A stretch of 9,751 nt of DNA from Wenzhouxiangella sp. GTDB taxonomy: Bacteria; Pseudomonadota; Gammaproteobacteria; Xanthomonadales; Wenzhouxiangellaceae. The DNA lies in assembly GCA_007135355.1 (NCBI GenBank), contig SLJA01000066.1, positions 1-9,751 of the forward strand, given 5' to 3'. Of this stretch, positions 1 through 6,942 are shown piece after piece. Numbering within the stretch: the stretch's first letter is position 1; each line of letters starts with the position of its first letter. The notes under the pieces were generated by a model. That model saw nothing but the letters and a program-made list of their open reading frames with translations. It was not told the DNA's origin and did no database searches. Made by a program: the position numbers and the translations under genes.

Positions 1-2532
1 CGCGCCGCCCAGCAGGCTGAATTTCAGAGCCGGTATCCGCGCCTGCATGTGTGGCTGGACCGTCTGATCCAGGCCAGCTCCACGCCGACTGAGCATTTTG
101 GCAGTGCCGTAGCGCGGACCGCCGAGCGGGCACTTGGCAGCGTTGGTGCCTTGCCGCAGCTAGCGCCGGGCGATCAGCTCGGGCCGTGGCGCATCCTTGG
201 GCCCGCCGGCAAGGGTGGCATGGGCGTCGTTTACAAGGCCGAGCGCGCCGACGGCGCCTTTGAGATGACGGCGGCAATCAAGCTGATTGCTTCGCATCGA
301 CCGGGTATGTCCGAGCGTCTCGTGTTGGAACGACAGTTGCTGGCTCGTCTCAACCATGCCGGGATTTCACGTCTGATCGACGGCGGTCTGACCGCGGACG
401 GTCGCGCCTATCTGGTGATGGAATGGGTTCCCGGTGAAGACCTGGCCGAATCGACCCGTAGCCACCTGGATCCGTTCAAGACCTTCGGCGAAATCGCCGA
501 CGCACTGACCCACGCCCACCAACGCATGGTGGTTCATGGCGACATCAAGCCGGGCAATGTCCGCATCACGCCGAACGGTCGCACGCGCTTGCTGGACTTT
601 GGCGTTGCTCGCTTGCTGGCCGATGAGGTCATCGAGCCGGACGATGCATTGCGCGCCCTGACCCCGGCATTCGCGGCGCCTGAACTGCTGGCCGGCCAGC
701 CGGCCACGGCCCAGTCCGATGTCTGGGCCATGGGTGCCCTGCTCAACTGGCTGCTGAGTGGCAGACGCCCGGCCGGTGACGGCAGTGCGCCCGATACCTC
801 AAACCTGAATCACGCCCGTGCGGCCGACCTGGCCGCCGTGATCGGCAAGGCCTGTGCCGAGGATCCGGCCGAACGTTATCCCTCCATGGCCGCTCTGGCC
901 GACGAGGTCCGGCGCATCCGTGAGCACCATCCGGTTCAGGTGCGCCCGGTCGGGCCGCTGCGGCGTCTGAACTTGTGGTCGCAGCGCAATCCGGTGGGCG
1001 CGATTCTGGCCCTGGTGCTGGCTATCGGGACCGCGGCCGGCGCATCTGTGCTGGGCTGGCAGGCCCAGGTGGTGCGGGCCGAGCGCGACCTGGCGCAATT
1101 TGAAAACACCCGCTGGGAGGTCATGCGCGATCAGCTGGTGGTGTTGTTCGGCATCGTGGCGCAGGAAACCGATCAATCCGAACTCGGCGCGCGCGAGTTG
1201 CTGGACGGCTCGGTTGAGCGGCTTGACGAACTGCTGGCCGAAGACGATCGCGGCAAGGCCTACATCGAGAGCATGCTCGGGTCGCTCTATGTGGCCTTGC
1301 AGGATTATCAGAGTGCGGCCGCCGTGCTGCGTCGCTTTGTCGAATCCGATGATGGCAGTGCTGCGCCCATCCTGCGCAGCGATGCCTATGGCGATCTGGC
1401 CCTGGCCGAAAGCTACCTGGGCAACCACGAAACGGCGCTGGAGCTGGTCGATCAGGCTTTGGCCATGGTGGAAGGCCAGCCCGGAGACTATCGGCGCCGT
1501 GTGTCCGAACTTTATCAAACTCGCGGCAGCGCGCTGCGCGGGCTGGGCGACTGGCAAGCCGCGGTCGAATCGCTGGAACGGGCTTTGGAGCTGGCTCGTT
1601 CGATCAGCAACGAGCCGACCCGGGCGCTGGCCATGACTTACAACAATCTCGGCGTCACCCTGAACCATGCCGGCCAGATCGATCAGGCTCGCCCGGCTTT
1701 GGAGGCCTCACTGGACCACTGGCGCGCGCTGGGTTTGGGTGAGTCCAGTGACGCAGTGACCGTACTCGGCAACCTCGCTGCGATTTATCACCAGCAGGGC
1801 GATCTGGCCCTGGCCGAGTCGGCCTACGCCGAAGCCATTGGACTGCGTCGCCAGCGCTTTGGCGAGTCGGCTGCGCTGGCCGCGGCGATGAACAACTATG
1901 GTCAGGTCCTGATCATCCGCCACCAGCTCGACCTGGCCCGTGACCAGCTTGACCGGGCGCTCGACATGATGGGCCGTTTCAACGGCGAGAACAGCCCCCA
2001 TTACGCCATCGTTCTGCGCTCGCTGGGTCTGCTGCTGCTGACTGCGGGCGAGATCGAGGCCGCTGATGAACAGTTCGCTCGCGCCGAGCGGATTCTTCTC
2101 GACACGGTGGGTGCCGAACATCTGTTCACCGTCATAGTCCAGGCTCAGGCGGCCCGGGTGCTGGCGCGACGCGACCCCGCAGCGGCGGTCGAGCGCCTTG
2201 ATGAGGTCATTGAAATGATGGCGGGACTCGGGCCACCGGCGGCACCGCACAAGGCCGGCGTGCTGTGTGAGCAGTCCGTTCTGCTGCTCGACCTGGGCCG
2301 CCCGGAATCGGCACGGTCCGTCGCCGAGCGCTGTCTGGAACTACGCCAGGACCGTCTGGCCCTGGACCACTGGGAGACGATCAAGGCCGAAGCCCTGCTG
2401 GCTGTTGCTGCCGACCGACTGGGAGACCCGCGTGCGCGCGAGATCCTGTTAGCCAATGTCGAGACCTTGGCCGAAACCTACGGCCCCGGCCACCCGCGCC
2501 TGGACTGGCTGCAGGCACGCCTCGGACCCTGA
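1..2532 (+). CDS. Membrane-anchored Ser/Thr protein kinase with C-terminal TPR repeats, 5' partial
   Basis: Predicted Hanks-type kinase that phosphorylates Ser/Thr on unknown targets. The frame is open from base 1 with no stop, so the start lies outside the window; the GTG at 49 is only an internal candidate. Numbering the 843 visible residues, the kinase domain runs from about 60 to 305. It has a glycine loop GKGGMGVV (about 70-77), the ATP lysine in AAIK (94), HGDIKPGN with catalytic Asp 181, DFG at 199-201 and APE at 226-228. All core catalytic residues are present. The Arg of HRD is Gly, so this is a non-RD kinase. A hydrophobic helix at about 330-353 probably crosses the inner membrane. 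From about 419 to 770 there are TPR-like helical repeats (for example MTYNNLGVTLNHAGQIDQA), which should lie in the periplasm and may bind proteins or ligands. Such genes in Xanthomonadales often follow an ECF-type sigma factor gene; none is visible here. Kinase identity is firm, substrate unknown. Confidence 0.93.
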   Translation, partial: RAAQQAEFQSRYPRLHVWLDRLIQASSTPTEHFGSAVARTAERALGSVGALPQLAPGDQLGPWRILGPAGKGGMGVVYKAERADGAFEMTAAIKLIASHRPGMSERLVLERQLLARLNHAGISRLIDGGLTADGRAYLVMEWVPGEDLAESTRSHLDPFKTFGEIADALTHAHQRMVVHGDIKPGNVRITPNGRTRLLDFGVARLLADEVIEPDDALRALTPAFAAPELLAGQPATAQSDVWAMGALLNWLLSGRRPAGDGSAPDTSNLNHARAADLAAVIGKACAEDPAERYPSMAALADEVRRIREHHPVQVRPVGPLRRLNLWSQRNPVGAILALVLAIGTAAGASVLGWQAQVVRAERDLAQFENTRWEVMRDQLVVLFGIVAQETDQSELGARELLDGSVERLDELLAEDDRGKAYIESMLGSLYVALQDYQSAAAVLRRFVESDDGSAAPILRSDAYGDLALAESYLGNHETALELVDQALAMVEGQPGDYRRRVSELYQTRGSALRGLGDWQAAVESLERALELARSISNEPTRALAMTYNNLGVTLNHAGQIDQARPALEASLDHWRALGLGESSDAVTVLGNLAAIYHQQGDLALAESAYAEAIGLRRQRFGESAALAAAMNNYGQVLIIRHQLDLARDQLDRALDMMGRFNGENSPHYAIVLRSLGLLLLTAGEIEAADEQFARAERILLDTVGAEHLFTVIVQAQAARVLARRDPAAAVERLDEVIEMMAGLGPPAAPHKAGVLCEQSVLLLDLGRPESARSVAERCLELRQDRLALDHWETIKAEALLAVAADRLGDPRAREILLANVETLAETYGPGHPRLDWLQARLGP

Positions 2533-2551
2533 GAATCAGGCGAATGGAAGC

Positions 2552-3250
2552 TCAGTTGCGGTCTGGCGGCGGCACGCGAAGTGTTCTGCCCTCACGGGAC
2601 TCCAGGCTTTCGATCGGCACCTGAAAGACCCGGCCGCTGACCTGCGCGTAGCTTGGGTGATCCGGGCCATCGGCGACCTGCAGTTCGAAGCTTGCCGAAA
2701 GTACCTCGCCGATCTCGGCGATCTGCAGCTGGCCGGTAATCGGCGCTCGGCCAATATTGCCGTTCTCGCGCCAGCCGGTATGTCCGCTGTCGCGCAGGTG
2801 ACCGGGCGAGACCAGTTCGGCATAGGCCTGGCCGTCCTCGGCGTAGAAGCGACCGCGAATGGGATAGCTGTGTCCGGCTTGGGCATGGGGCGGCAGCTGG
2901 ATGTCGACCCGCCCGTATTGCGCCTCTTGTCCATCGCGGCTGATCAGACGCTGAATTCTGAGCAGGTAGGGGCCTTCGCCCTCGCTGCGTTCAACCCCCT
3001 GGCGACCCGGAAAATCGGCTCGGGCCCGCTGTTCGCGATAGGAATTGTGGAACACGCTGACCGGCCCGCGCTCGCTGTCCCAAGGGCCGCCGTCAGACAG
3101 GCTACCGCTGAAGCGGATTTCGTAGTCTCCCGCTGAAAGTCCCGCGCCTATATCTGCGGCGCTGACCGAGCCGCTCGCGCCGGTCGATCCGTTCCCACAA
3201 GCCACCAGCATCAGCGTCATCAAAATGACCAGCGATTTGAAATGCAGCAT
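2552..3250 (-). CDS. Outer-membrane-type lipoprotein of unknown function
   Basis: Encodes 232 residues and I do not recognise the family. The N-terminus (MLHFKSLVILMTLMLVAC) is a lipoprotein signal peptide with a lipobox LVAC; the lipidated Cys is residue 18 and is the only Cys in the protein. The residue after it is Gly, not Asp, so the usual Lol rule predicts sorting to the outer membrane. A Gly/Ser-rich tether (about 19-40) leads to a polar domain with alternating, probably beta-rich segments (DYEIRFSGSL, YGRVDIQL, TGQLQIAEI, LSASFELQV), suggesting a small beta-sandwich. The ATG at 3250 is chosen because it gives an exact signal peptide and has AGAGGA nine bases upstream (3260-3265). The frame remains open further upstream, and a stronger ribosome site at 3282-3290 is discussed as a finding. 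The gene converges on the kinase gene with a 19-base gap and lies downstream of tkt on the same strand. Confidence 0.82.
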   Translation of the reverse strand: MLHFKSLVILMTLMLVACGNGSTGASGSVSAADIGAGLSAGDYEIRFSGSLSDGGPWDSERGPVSVFHNSYREQRARADFPGRQGVERSEGEGPYLLRIQRLISRDGQEAQYGRVDIQLPPHAQAGHSYPIRGRFYAEDGQAYAELVSPGHLRDSGHTGWRENGNIGRAPITGQLQIAEIGEVLSASFELQVADGPDHPSYAQVSGRVFQVPIESLESREGRTLRVPPPDRN

Positions 3251-3453
3251 GGTCGGATGTCCTCTTTTCAGAAAGCCTGTTACCTCCTTTACGCCGTTGT
3301 GCGCCGAATACGGCCAGTAACGATGGCAGATGGCATGGGTGTGCGTTTGTTTCGTCGCGGCGCGCGCGGCCCGGCGAGGCCCCATAACGAGCCTGCGGTG
3401 ATCTGTCCCTGAACCCAGCCTGTCGGCAGCGGCCGGAAGCCCCGGCCGTTGAA
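3251..3453 (-). promoter_or_regulatory. Leader region of the lipoprotein gene
   Basis: This 203-base gap between tkt and the lipoprotein gene holds the post-tkt hairpin, a perfect tandem 7-bp repeat (GATGGCA twice, 3322-3335) and two purine-rich ribosome sites: AAAGGAGGT at 3282-3290 and AGAGGA at 3260-3265. I found no convincing -35/-10 pair on the minus strand. Transcription may start here from a weak or activated promoter or may continue from tkt. Confidence 0.4.
3430..3448 (-). terminator. Hairpin just after the transketolase stop, possible terminator
   Basis: Six bases after the tkt stop codon, GGCCGG and CCGGCC form a perfect GC stem around a five-base loop, extended by one more pair to 7 bp. 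No T-run follows on the minus strand, so intrinsic termination is uncertain. The hairpin could instead mark the mRNA 3' end or a pause site before the lipoprotein gene. Confidence 0.35.
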
Positions 3454-5460
3454 CTATGAGTTCAGTGTTGCGCGCACTGCTTCGGCGACTCGCTCCGCGG
3501 TCAAGCCGTATTCGGCAAACAGCTGCTCGGCCGGCGCCGAGGCGCCGAAACGATCAATGCCGATGATGCGGCCGCGATCGCCGACCAGCGGGCGCCAGTA
3601 GCGGCTGACTCCCGCCTCCACCGCCACGCGCGCGCTCAATGCGGCCGGCAAAACGGATTCTCGGTAGTCGGCATCCTGAACCTCGAACAGATCGGGATTG
3701 GGCATGGAAATCACGCGCACGGCAATGCCTTCGGCAGAGAGTGCTTCGGCGGCTGCCATGGCCAGGCCGACTTCCGAGCCGGAGGCTAGGATGGCCGCTT
3801 GCGGATCGCCCTGCTCGGGCTCATGCAGCACATAGCCGCCGCGCGCGATATCAGCGATCTGCTCATCGCTGCGCGGCTGGTGGGCCAGACCCTGGCGGGT
3901 CAGTACCAGGGCGGTCGGCCCTTTGCGGCGGGCCACCGCCGCGCCCCAGGCGGCCAGGGTCTCGACCTTGTCGCAGGGGCGCCAGACGTCCAGATTGGGA
4001 ATCAGGCGCAGCGAGGCCAGGTGCTCGACCGGCTGGTGAGTCGGGCCGTCCTCGCCCAGGCCGATCGAGTCATGGGTGTAGACATGAATGGCCCCGGTCG
4101 GGATCAGCGCCGACATGCGAACGGCATTGCGCGCGTAGTCGGAGAAAACGAGGAAGGTGCCGGTGTAGGGAATGAAGCCGCCGTGCAGGGCCAGGCCGTT
4201 GGCGATGGCGGTCATGCCGAACTCGCGCACTCCATAGTAAATGTAATTGCCCTTGGCTGAATCCTCGTTGACGTCGACACTGCCCGACCAGTTGGTGTTG
4301 TTCGAGCCGGTCAGGTCGGCCGAGCCGCCGAGCATCTCGGGCAGGGCCTTGCCCAGCACTTCCAGCGCCATGGCCGAGGCCTTGCGCGTGGCGACTTTGC
4401 TGGCGTCGGCCTGCATCTGGCCCAGCGCGCTGGCCAGCAGGCGCTTGAAGTCTTCGGGCAGTTCGCCGCGCATGCGGCGCTCGAATTCGGCTGCGCGCTC
4501 GGGTTGGGCGTCGCGATAGGCGGCCCAAGTCTTGTTCCAGTCGCGCTCGCGCCCCTGGCCGGCCTCGCGCGCGTCCCAGCCGGCGCGGATTTCGTCCGGC
4601 ACTTCAAACGGCGCGTAGGGCCAGTCCAGTGCTTCCCGAGTGCCGGCGATCTCGGCATCGCCCAACGGCGCGCCGTGGGTGTCAGCGGTGCCGGCCTTGT
4701 TCGGCGCGCCAAAACCGATGGTGGTCTTGCAGCAAATCAGGGTCGGCTGCTCGGAGTTGCCGCGCGCGGCCTTGATGGCATTGTCGATCGCCGCCGGGTT
4801 GTGGCCATCGACGGCCTCGAGCACCTGCCAGCCGTAGGCGCGGAAGCGTGCCGGGGTGTCGTCGGTAAACCAGCCCTCGACTTCGCCATCGATGGAGATG
4901 CCGTTATCGTCGTAAAACACAATCAGTTTGCCCAGGCCGAGCGTGCCGGCCAGGGAACAGACCTCGTGCGAAATGCCCTCCATCAGGCAGCCGTCGCCGG
5001 CAAACACCCAGGTGACGTGGTCGACCAGGGTCAGCTCATCGGTGTTGTAGCGCGCGGCCAGCAGCTTTTCGGCCAGCGCCATGCCGACCGCGTTGGCCAG
5101 GCCCTGGCCCAGCGGGCCGGTGGTGGTTTCCACCCCGGGCGCTTCGCCATATTCCGGATGGCCGGGCGTGGGCGAGTGCAGCTGGCGGAAATTCTTCAGA
5201 TCGTCCAGACTGACTCCGTAGCCGCTTAAGTGCAGCACCGAGTACAGCAACATCGAGCCGTGGCCGTTGGAGACCACGAAGCGGTCGCGATCCCACCACT
5301 GCGGATTGGCCGGGTTGTGCTTGAGATGGTCGTTGAACAGCACCTCGGCGATGTCGGCCATGCCCATGGGCATGCCCGGATGCCCGGAATTGGCGCGCTG
5401 GACGGCGTCCATGGACAGGAAACGAATGGCGTTGGCGAGCTGGCGACGACGATTGGTCAT
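3454..5460 (-). CDS. tkt: Transketolase
   Basis: Thiamine-diphosphate enzyme of the cytoplasm that moves two-carbon ketol units between sugar phosphates in the non-oxidative pentose phosphate pathway. It links glycolytic intermediates to ribose 5-phosphate and erythrose 4-phosphate. The product is 668 residues, against 663 for E. coli TktA, and aligns from end to end. Visible hallmarks are SGHPGMPMG near residue 27 (His of the active site), the GDGCLMEG...DNGISIDG cofactor and metal region, and the GEDGPTHQPVEHLASLR segment with the catalytic Glu that activates the thiamine ring. The ATG at 5460 is chosen because MTNRRRQLANAIR matches the family N-terminus. An in-frame TTG at 5478 would add six residues, but neither start has a clear ribosome site. 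The gene lies 89 bases downstream of radC on the same strand and may be partly co-transcribed with it. No active-site defect is seen. Confidence 0.98.
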   Translation of the reverse strand: MTNRRRQLANAIRFLSMDAVQRANSGHPGMPMGMADIAEVLFNDHLKHNPANPQWWDRDRFVVSNGHGSMLLYSVLHLSGYGVSLDDLKNFRQLHSPTPGHPEYGEAPGVETTTGPLGQGLANAVGMALAEKLLAARYNTDELTLVDHVTWVFAGDGCLMEGISHEVCSLAGTLGLGKLIVFYDDNGISIDGEVEGWFTDDTPARFRAYGWQVLEAVDGHNPAAIDNAIKAARGNSEQPTLICCKTTIGFGAPNKAGTADTHGAPLGDAEIAGTREALDWPYAPFEVPDEIRAGWDAREAGQGRERDWNKTWAAYRDAQPERAAEFERRMRGELPEDFKRLLASALGQMQADASKVATRKASAMALEVLGKALPEMLGGSADLTGSNNTNWSGSVDVNEDSAKGNYIYYGVREFGMTAIANGLALHGGFIPYTGTFLVFSDYARNAVRMSALIPTGAIHVYTHDSIGLGEDGPTHQPVEHLASLRLIPNLDVWRPCDKVETLAAWGAAVARRKGPTALVLTRQGLAHQPRSDEQIADIARGGYVLHEPEQGDPQAAILASGSEVGLAMAAAEALSAEGIAVRVISMPNPDLFEVQDADYRESVLPAALSARVAVEAGVSRYWRPLVGDRGRIIGIDRFGASAPAEQLFAEYGLTAERVAEAVRATLNS

Positions 5461-5464
5461 GGAA

Positions 5465-5496
5465 GGCGGGAAAATCAAATAGCAGGAAAGCCCGCC
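5465..5496 (-). promoter_or_regulatory. Inverted repeat abutting the tkt start codon
   Basis: In the tkt leader, GGCGGG (5491-5496 complement) pairs with CCCGCC (5465-5470 complement) across a 20-base loop, ending four bases before the ATG. No Shine-Dalgarno sequence is visible at the usual distance. The stem could influence translation start, or could be chance in GC-rich DNA. Confidence 0.3.
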
Positions 5497-5525
5497 ATTG
5501 TGCCGCCGGAACGAGGGTGAAGCAA
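5497..5525 (-). promoter_or_regulatory. Candidate sigma-70 promoter for tkt
   Basis: On the minus strand TTGCTT (5520-5525) and CACAAT (5497-5502) are separated by exactly 17 bases. The -35 matches the consensus at 3 of 6 positions and the -10 at 4 of 6. Transcription would begin near the inverted repeat, giving a leader of about 30 bases. It is a weak match, based only on spacing and sequence. Confidence 0.3.
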
Positions 5526-5549
5526 GGCGAAAACCGCTTTTCCGGGCAT

Positions 5550-6224
5550 TCAGACCAGCCCGCGCTCGGCCAGCGACACCACTTCGCTGTCGCCGATGAT
5601 GAAGTGATCCAGCAGGCGAATATCCACCAGGCCCAGTGCATCGCGCAGGCGTCGGGTGATGGCCAGGTCGGCCTGGCTGGGTTCGGCCACGCCCGAGGGA
5701 TGGTTATGGGCCACGATCAGGGCCGCGGCGCGCTTGCTCAGGGCTTTTTCGACCACCACCCGTGGGTGGACGTGGGCCGAGTCGATGGTGCCGGTGAATA
5801 ACTCCTCGAAACTGATCACGCGATGGCGCGTATCGAGCATGAGCGCACAGAACACTTCGTGCGGCCTGTCGCGCAAGGCCGCGCGCAGGTATTCGCGCGT
5901 GGCCTGCGGACTGGTCAGCGGCTGGCCGCGAGTCAGAGTCTCGCGCAGGTGGCGGCGAGCCAGCTCCATGGCCGCGTGCAGCTGGGCGTACTTGGCCGGA
6001 CCCAGGCCGGGCAGTTGACACAGATTGTCGCGCTCGGTATCGAGCAGGCCGCGTAAGCCGCCGTGACGGCTGAGTAGCAGCCGCGCGATGTCGAGCGCGG
6101 ACCGACCGCGCGCGCCGGTGCGCAGCAGGATGGCCAGCAGTTCGGCATCGCTCAAGGCTCCCGGTCCATGTTCCAGAAGACGTTCACGGGGGCGTTCCAT
6201 GTGGGGCCAGTCGGCAATGCGCAT
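5550..6224 (-). CDS. radC: RadC family JAB/MPN-domain protein
   Basis: Encodes 224 residues and aligns over its length with E. coli RadC (222 residues). An N-terminal helix-hairpin-helix-like part (about 1-95, including LPGLGPAKYAQL) is followed by the MPN/JAMM-type metalloprotease-like domain. That domain shows Glu in SFEEL, the core HNHPSG at about 171-176 and an Asp nine residues after it (PSQAD), the expected zinc ligands, and ends in the typical SLAERGLV. Despite the name, a direct DNA repair role has been withdrawn in E. coli and the molecular function is unsettled. The chosen ATG at 6224 has a weak GGAA eleven bases upstream; Met9 (6200) is a possible alternative. The gene diverges from dut. 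In many relatives coaBC lies between the two, but here it is absent. Confidence 0.96.
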   Translation of the reverse strand: MRIADWPHMERPRERLLEHGPGALSDAELLAILLRTGARGRSALDIARLLLSRHGGLRGLLDTERDNLCQLPGLGPAKYAQLHAAMELARRHLRETLTRGQPLTSPQATREYLRAALRDRPHEVFCALMLDTRHRVISFEELFTGTIDSAHVHPRVVVEKALSKRAAALIVAHNHPSGVAEPSQADLAITRRLRDALGLVDIRLLDHFIIGDSEVVSLAERGLV

Positions 6225-6486
6225 GATGATAATTTCCGGTTCAACCAGTGGGTGGGCCTAGTGTGGGCCTTGGCTAGTAACAACGCATCAGTCGGATGAC
6301 TCCGCGGGCTGTAAGAATTTGACTCGATGGCACGCCTTGGGCTGAATGGTGAGCGCGCGGCTGAATCCTGATATTCTCCGGGGCAGAATGGGCAGATCGT
6401 TTTGCAAACACCGGGCAAAGCGGGTTGACGGCCACCACATCCGGCGCTGAAGCCCTTACGCGATGCCTTGACCAAGACGGGGAAAC
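6225..6486. promoter_or_regulatory. Divergent radC/dut spacer, no gene seen
   Basis: This 262-base region separates two divergent genes and should carry promoters for both. For dut the best element is TTGACT at 6319-6324, a 5 of 6 match to the -35 consensus, but the hexamer 17 bases downstream (CTGAAT) is poor. A second TTGACG sits at 6425-6430, also without a good -10. Near the radC start there is a direct repeat, GTGGGCCT at 6252-6259 and 6263-6270, with an 11-base period. Open frames here on the minus strand show no recognisable protein, and no remnant of coaBC is evident. Confidence 0.45.
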
Positions 6487-6942
6487 ATGAAGCAATTGCA
6501 GGTTCGGATTCTTGATCCTCGGCTGGGGTCGACCTGGCCATTGCCCGCCTACGCAACCGCCGGCTCGGCCGGCATGGATCTGCGGGCCTGCATCGATCAG
6601 GATCTGGTGCTAGAGCCTGGTGATACCGCGCTGATCCCGTCGGGGATGGCAATTCATTTGCAGGACCCACAGCTCGCCGCGCTTTTGCTGCCACGCTCCG
6701 GCCTGGGGCACAAGCAGGGACTGGTGCTGGGCAATCTGGTCGGATTGATCGACAGCGACTATCAGGGTGAAGTCAAGATTTCCTGCTGGAATCGTGGGCG
6801 GGACATGATTCATATTGAGCCTGGCCAGCGCATCGCGCAGCTGGTCGTGGTGCCTGTGCTTCAGGTCGAGCTCAAGCTGGTGGATGCTTTCGCAACCACT
6901 GACCGCGCCGAGGGCGGCATGGGCCACAGCGGCACGCAATGA
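6487..6942 (+). CDS. dut: Deoxyuridine 5'-triphosphate nucleotidohydrolase (dUTPase)
   Basis: Homotrimeric cytoplasmic enzyme that hydrolyses dUTP to dUMP and pyrophosphate, keeping uracil out of DNA and supplying dUMP for thymidylate synthesis. The product is 151 residues, the same length as E. coli Dut, and collinear with it. All five dUTPase motifs are visible: AGMDL (about 28-32, metal Asp), PRSGLG (about 69-74), GLIDSDYQGEV (about 85-95, catalytic Asp and Tyr), the QRIAQLVV segment (about 114-121), and the C-terminal RAEGGMGHSGTQ arm that closes over the nucleotide. The ATG at 6487 matches the family start. The purine run GGGGAAAC just before it is a poor ribosome site. The stop overlaps the next start as ATGA, indicating translational coupling with the downstream gene. 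It is expected to be fully active. Confidence 0.98.
   Translation: MKQLQVRILDPRLGSTWPLPAYATAGSAGMDLRACIDQDLVLEPGDTALIPSGMAIHLQDPQLAALLLPRSGLGHKQGLVLGNLVGLIDSDYQGEVKISCWNRGRDMIHIEPGQRIAQLVVVPVLQVELKLVDAFATTDRAEGGMGHSGTQ

Noticed and set aside
799..1668. 289-codon minus-strand open frame opposite the kinase gene
   Set aside because: It is antisense to well-supported kinase and TPR sequence, and its Gln/His/Arg-rich translation matches no family I know.
2456..3136. 226-codon plus-strand open frame opposite the lipoprotein
   Set aside because: It overlaps the kinase end and runs antisense to a gene with an exact lipoprotein signal peptide, so the lipoprotein reading is preferred.
4504..5229. 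241-codon plus-strand open frame opposite transketolase
   Set aside because: It is wholly antisense to a full-length conserved enzyme; codon bias in GC-rich DNA explains it.
6274..6495. 73-codon minus-strand open frame in the radC/dut spacer
   Set aside because: It overlaps the dut start, has an irregular composition and no recognisable motif, and cannot be told from chance.
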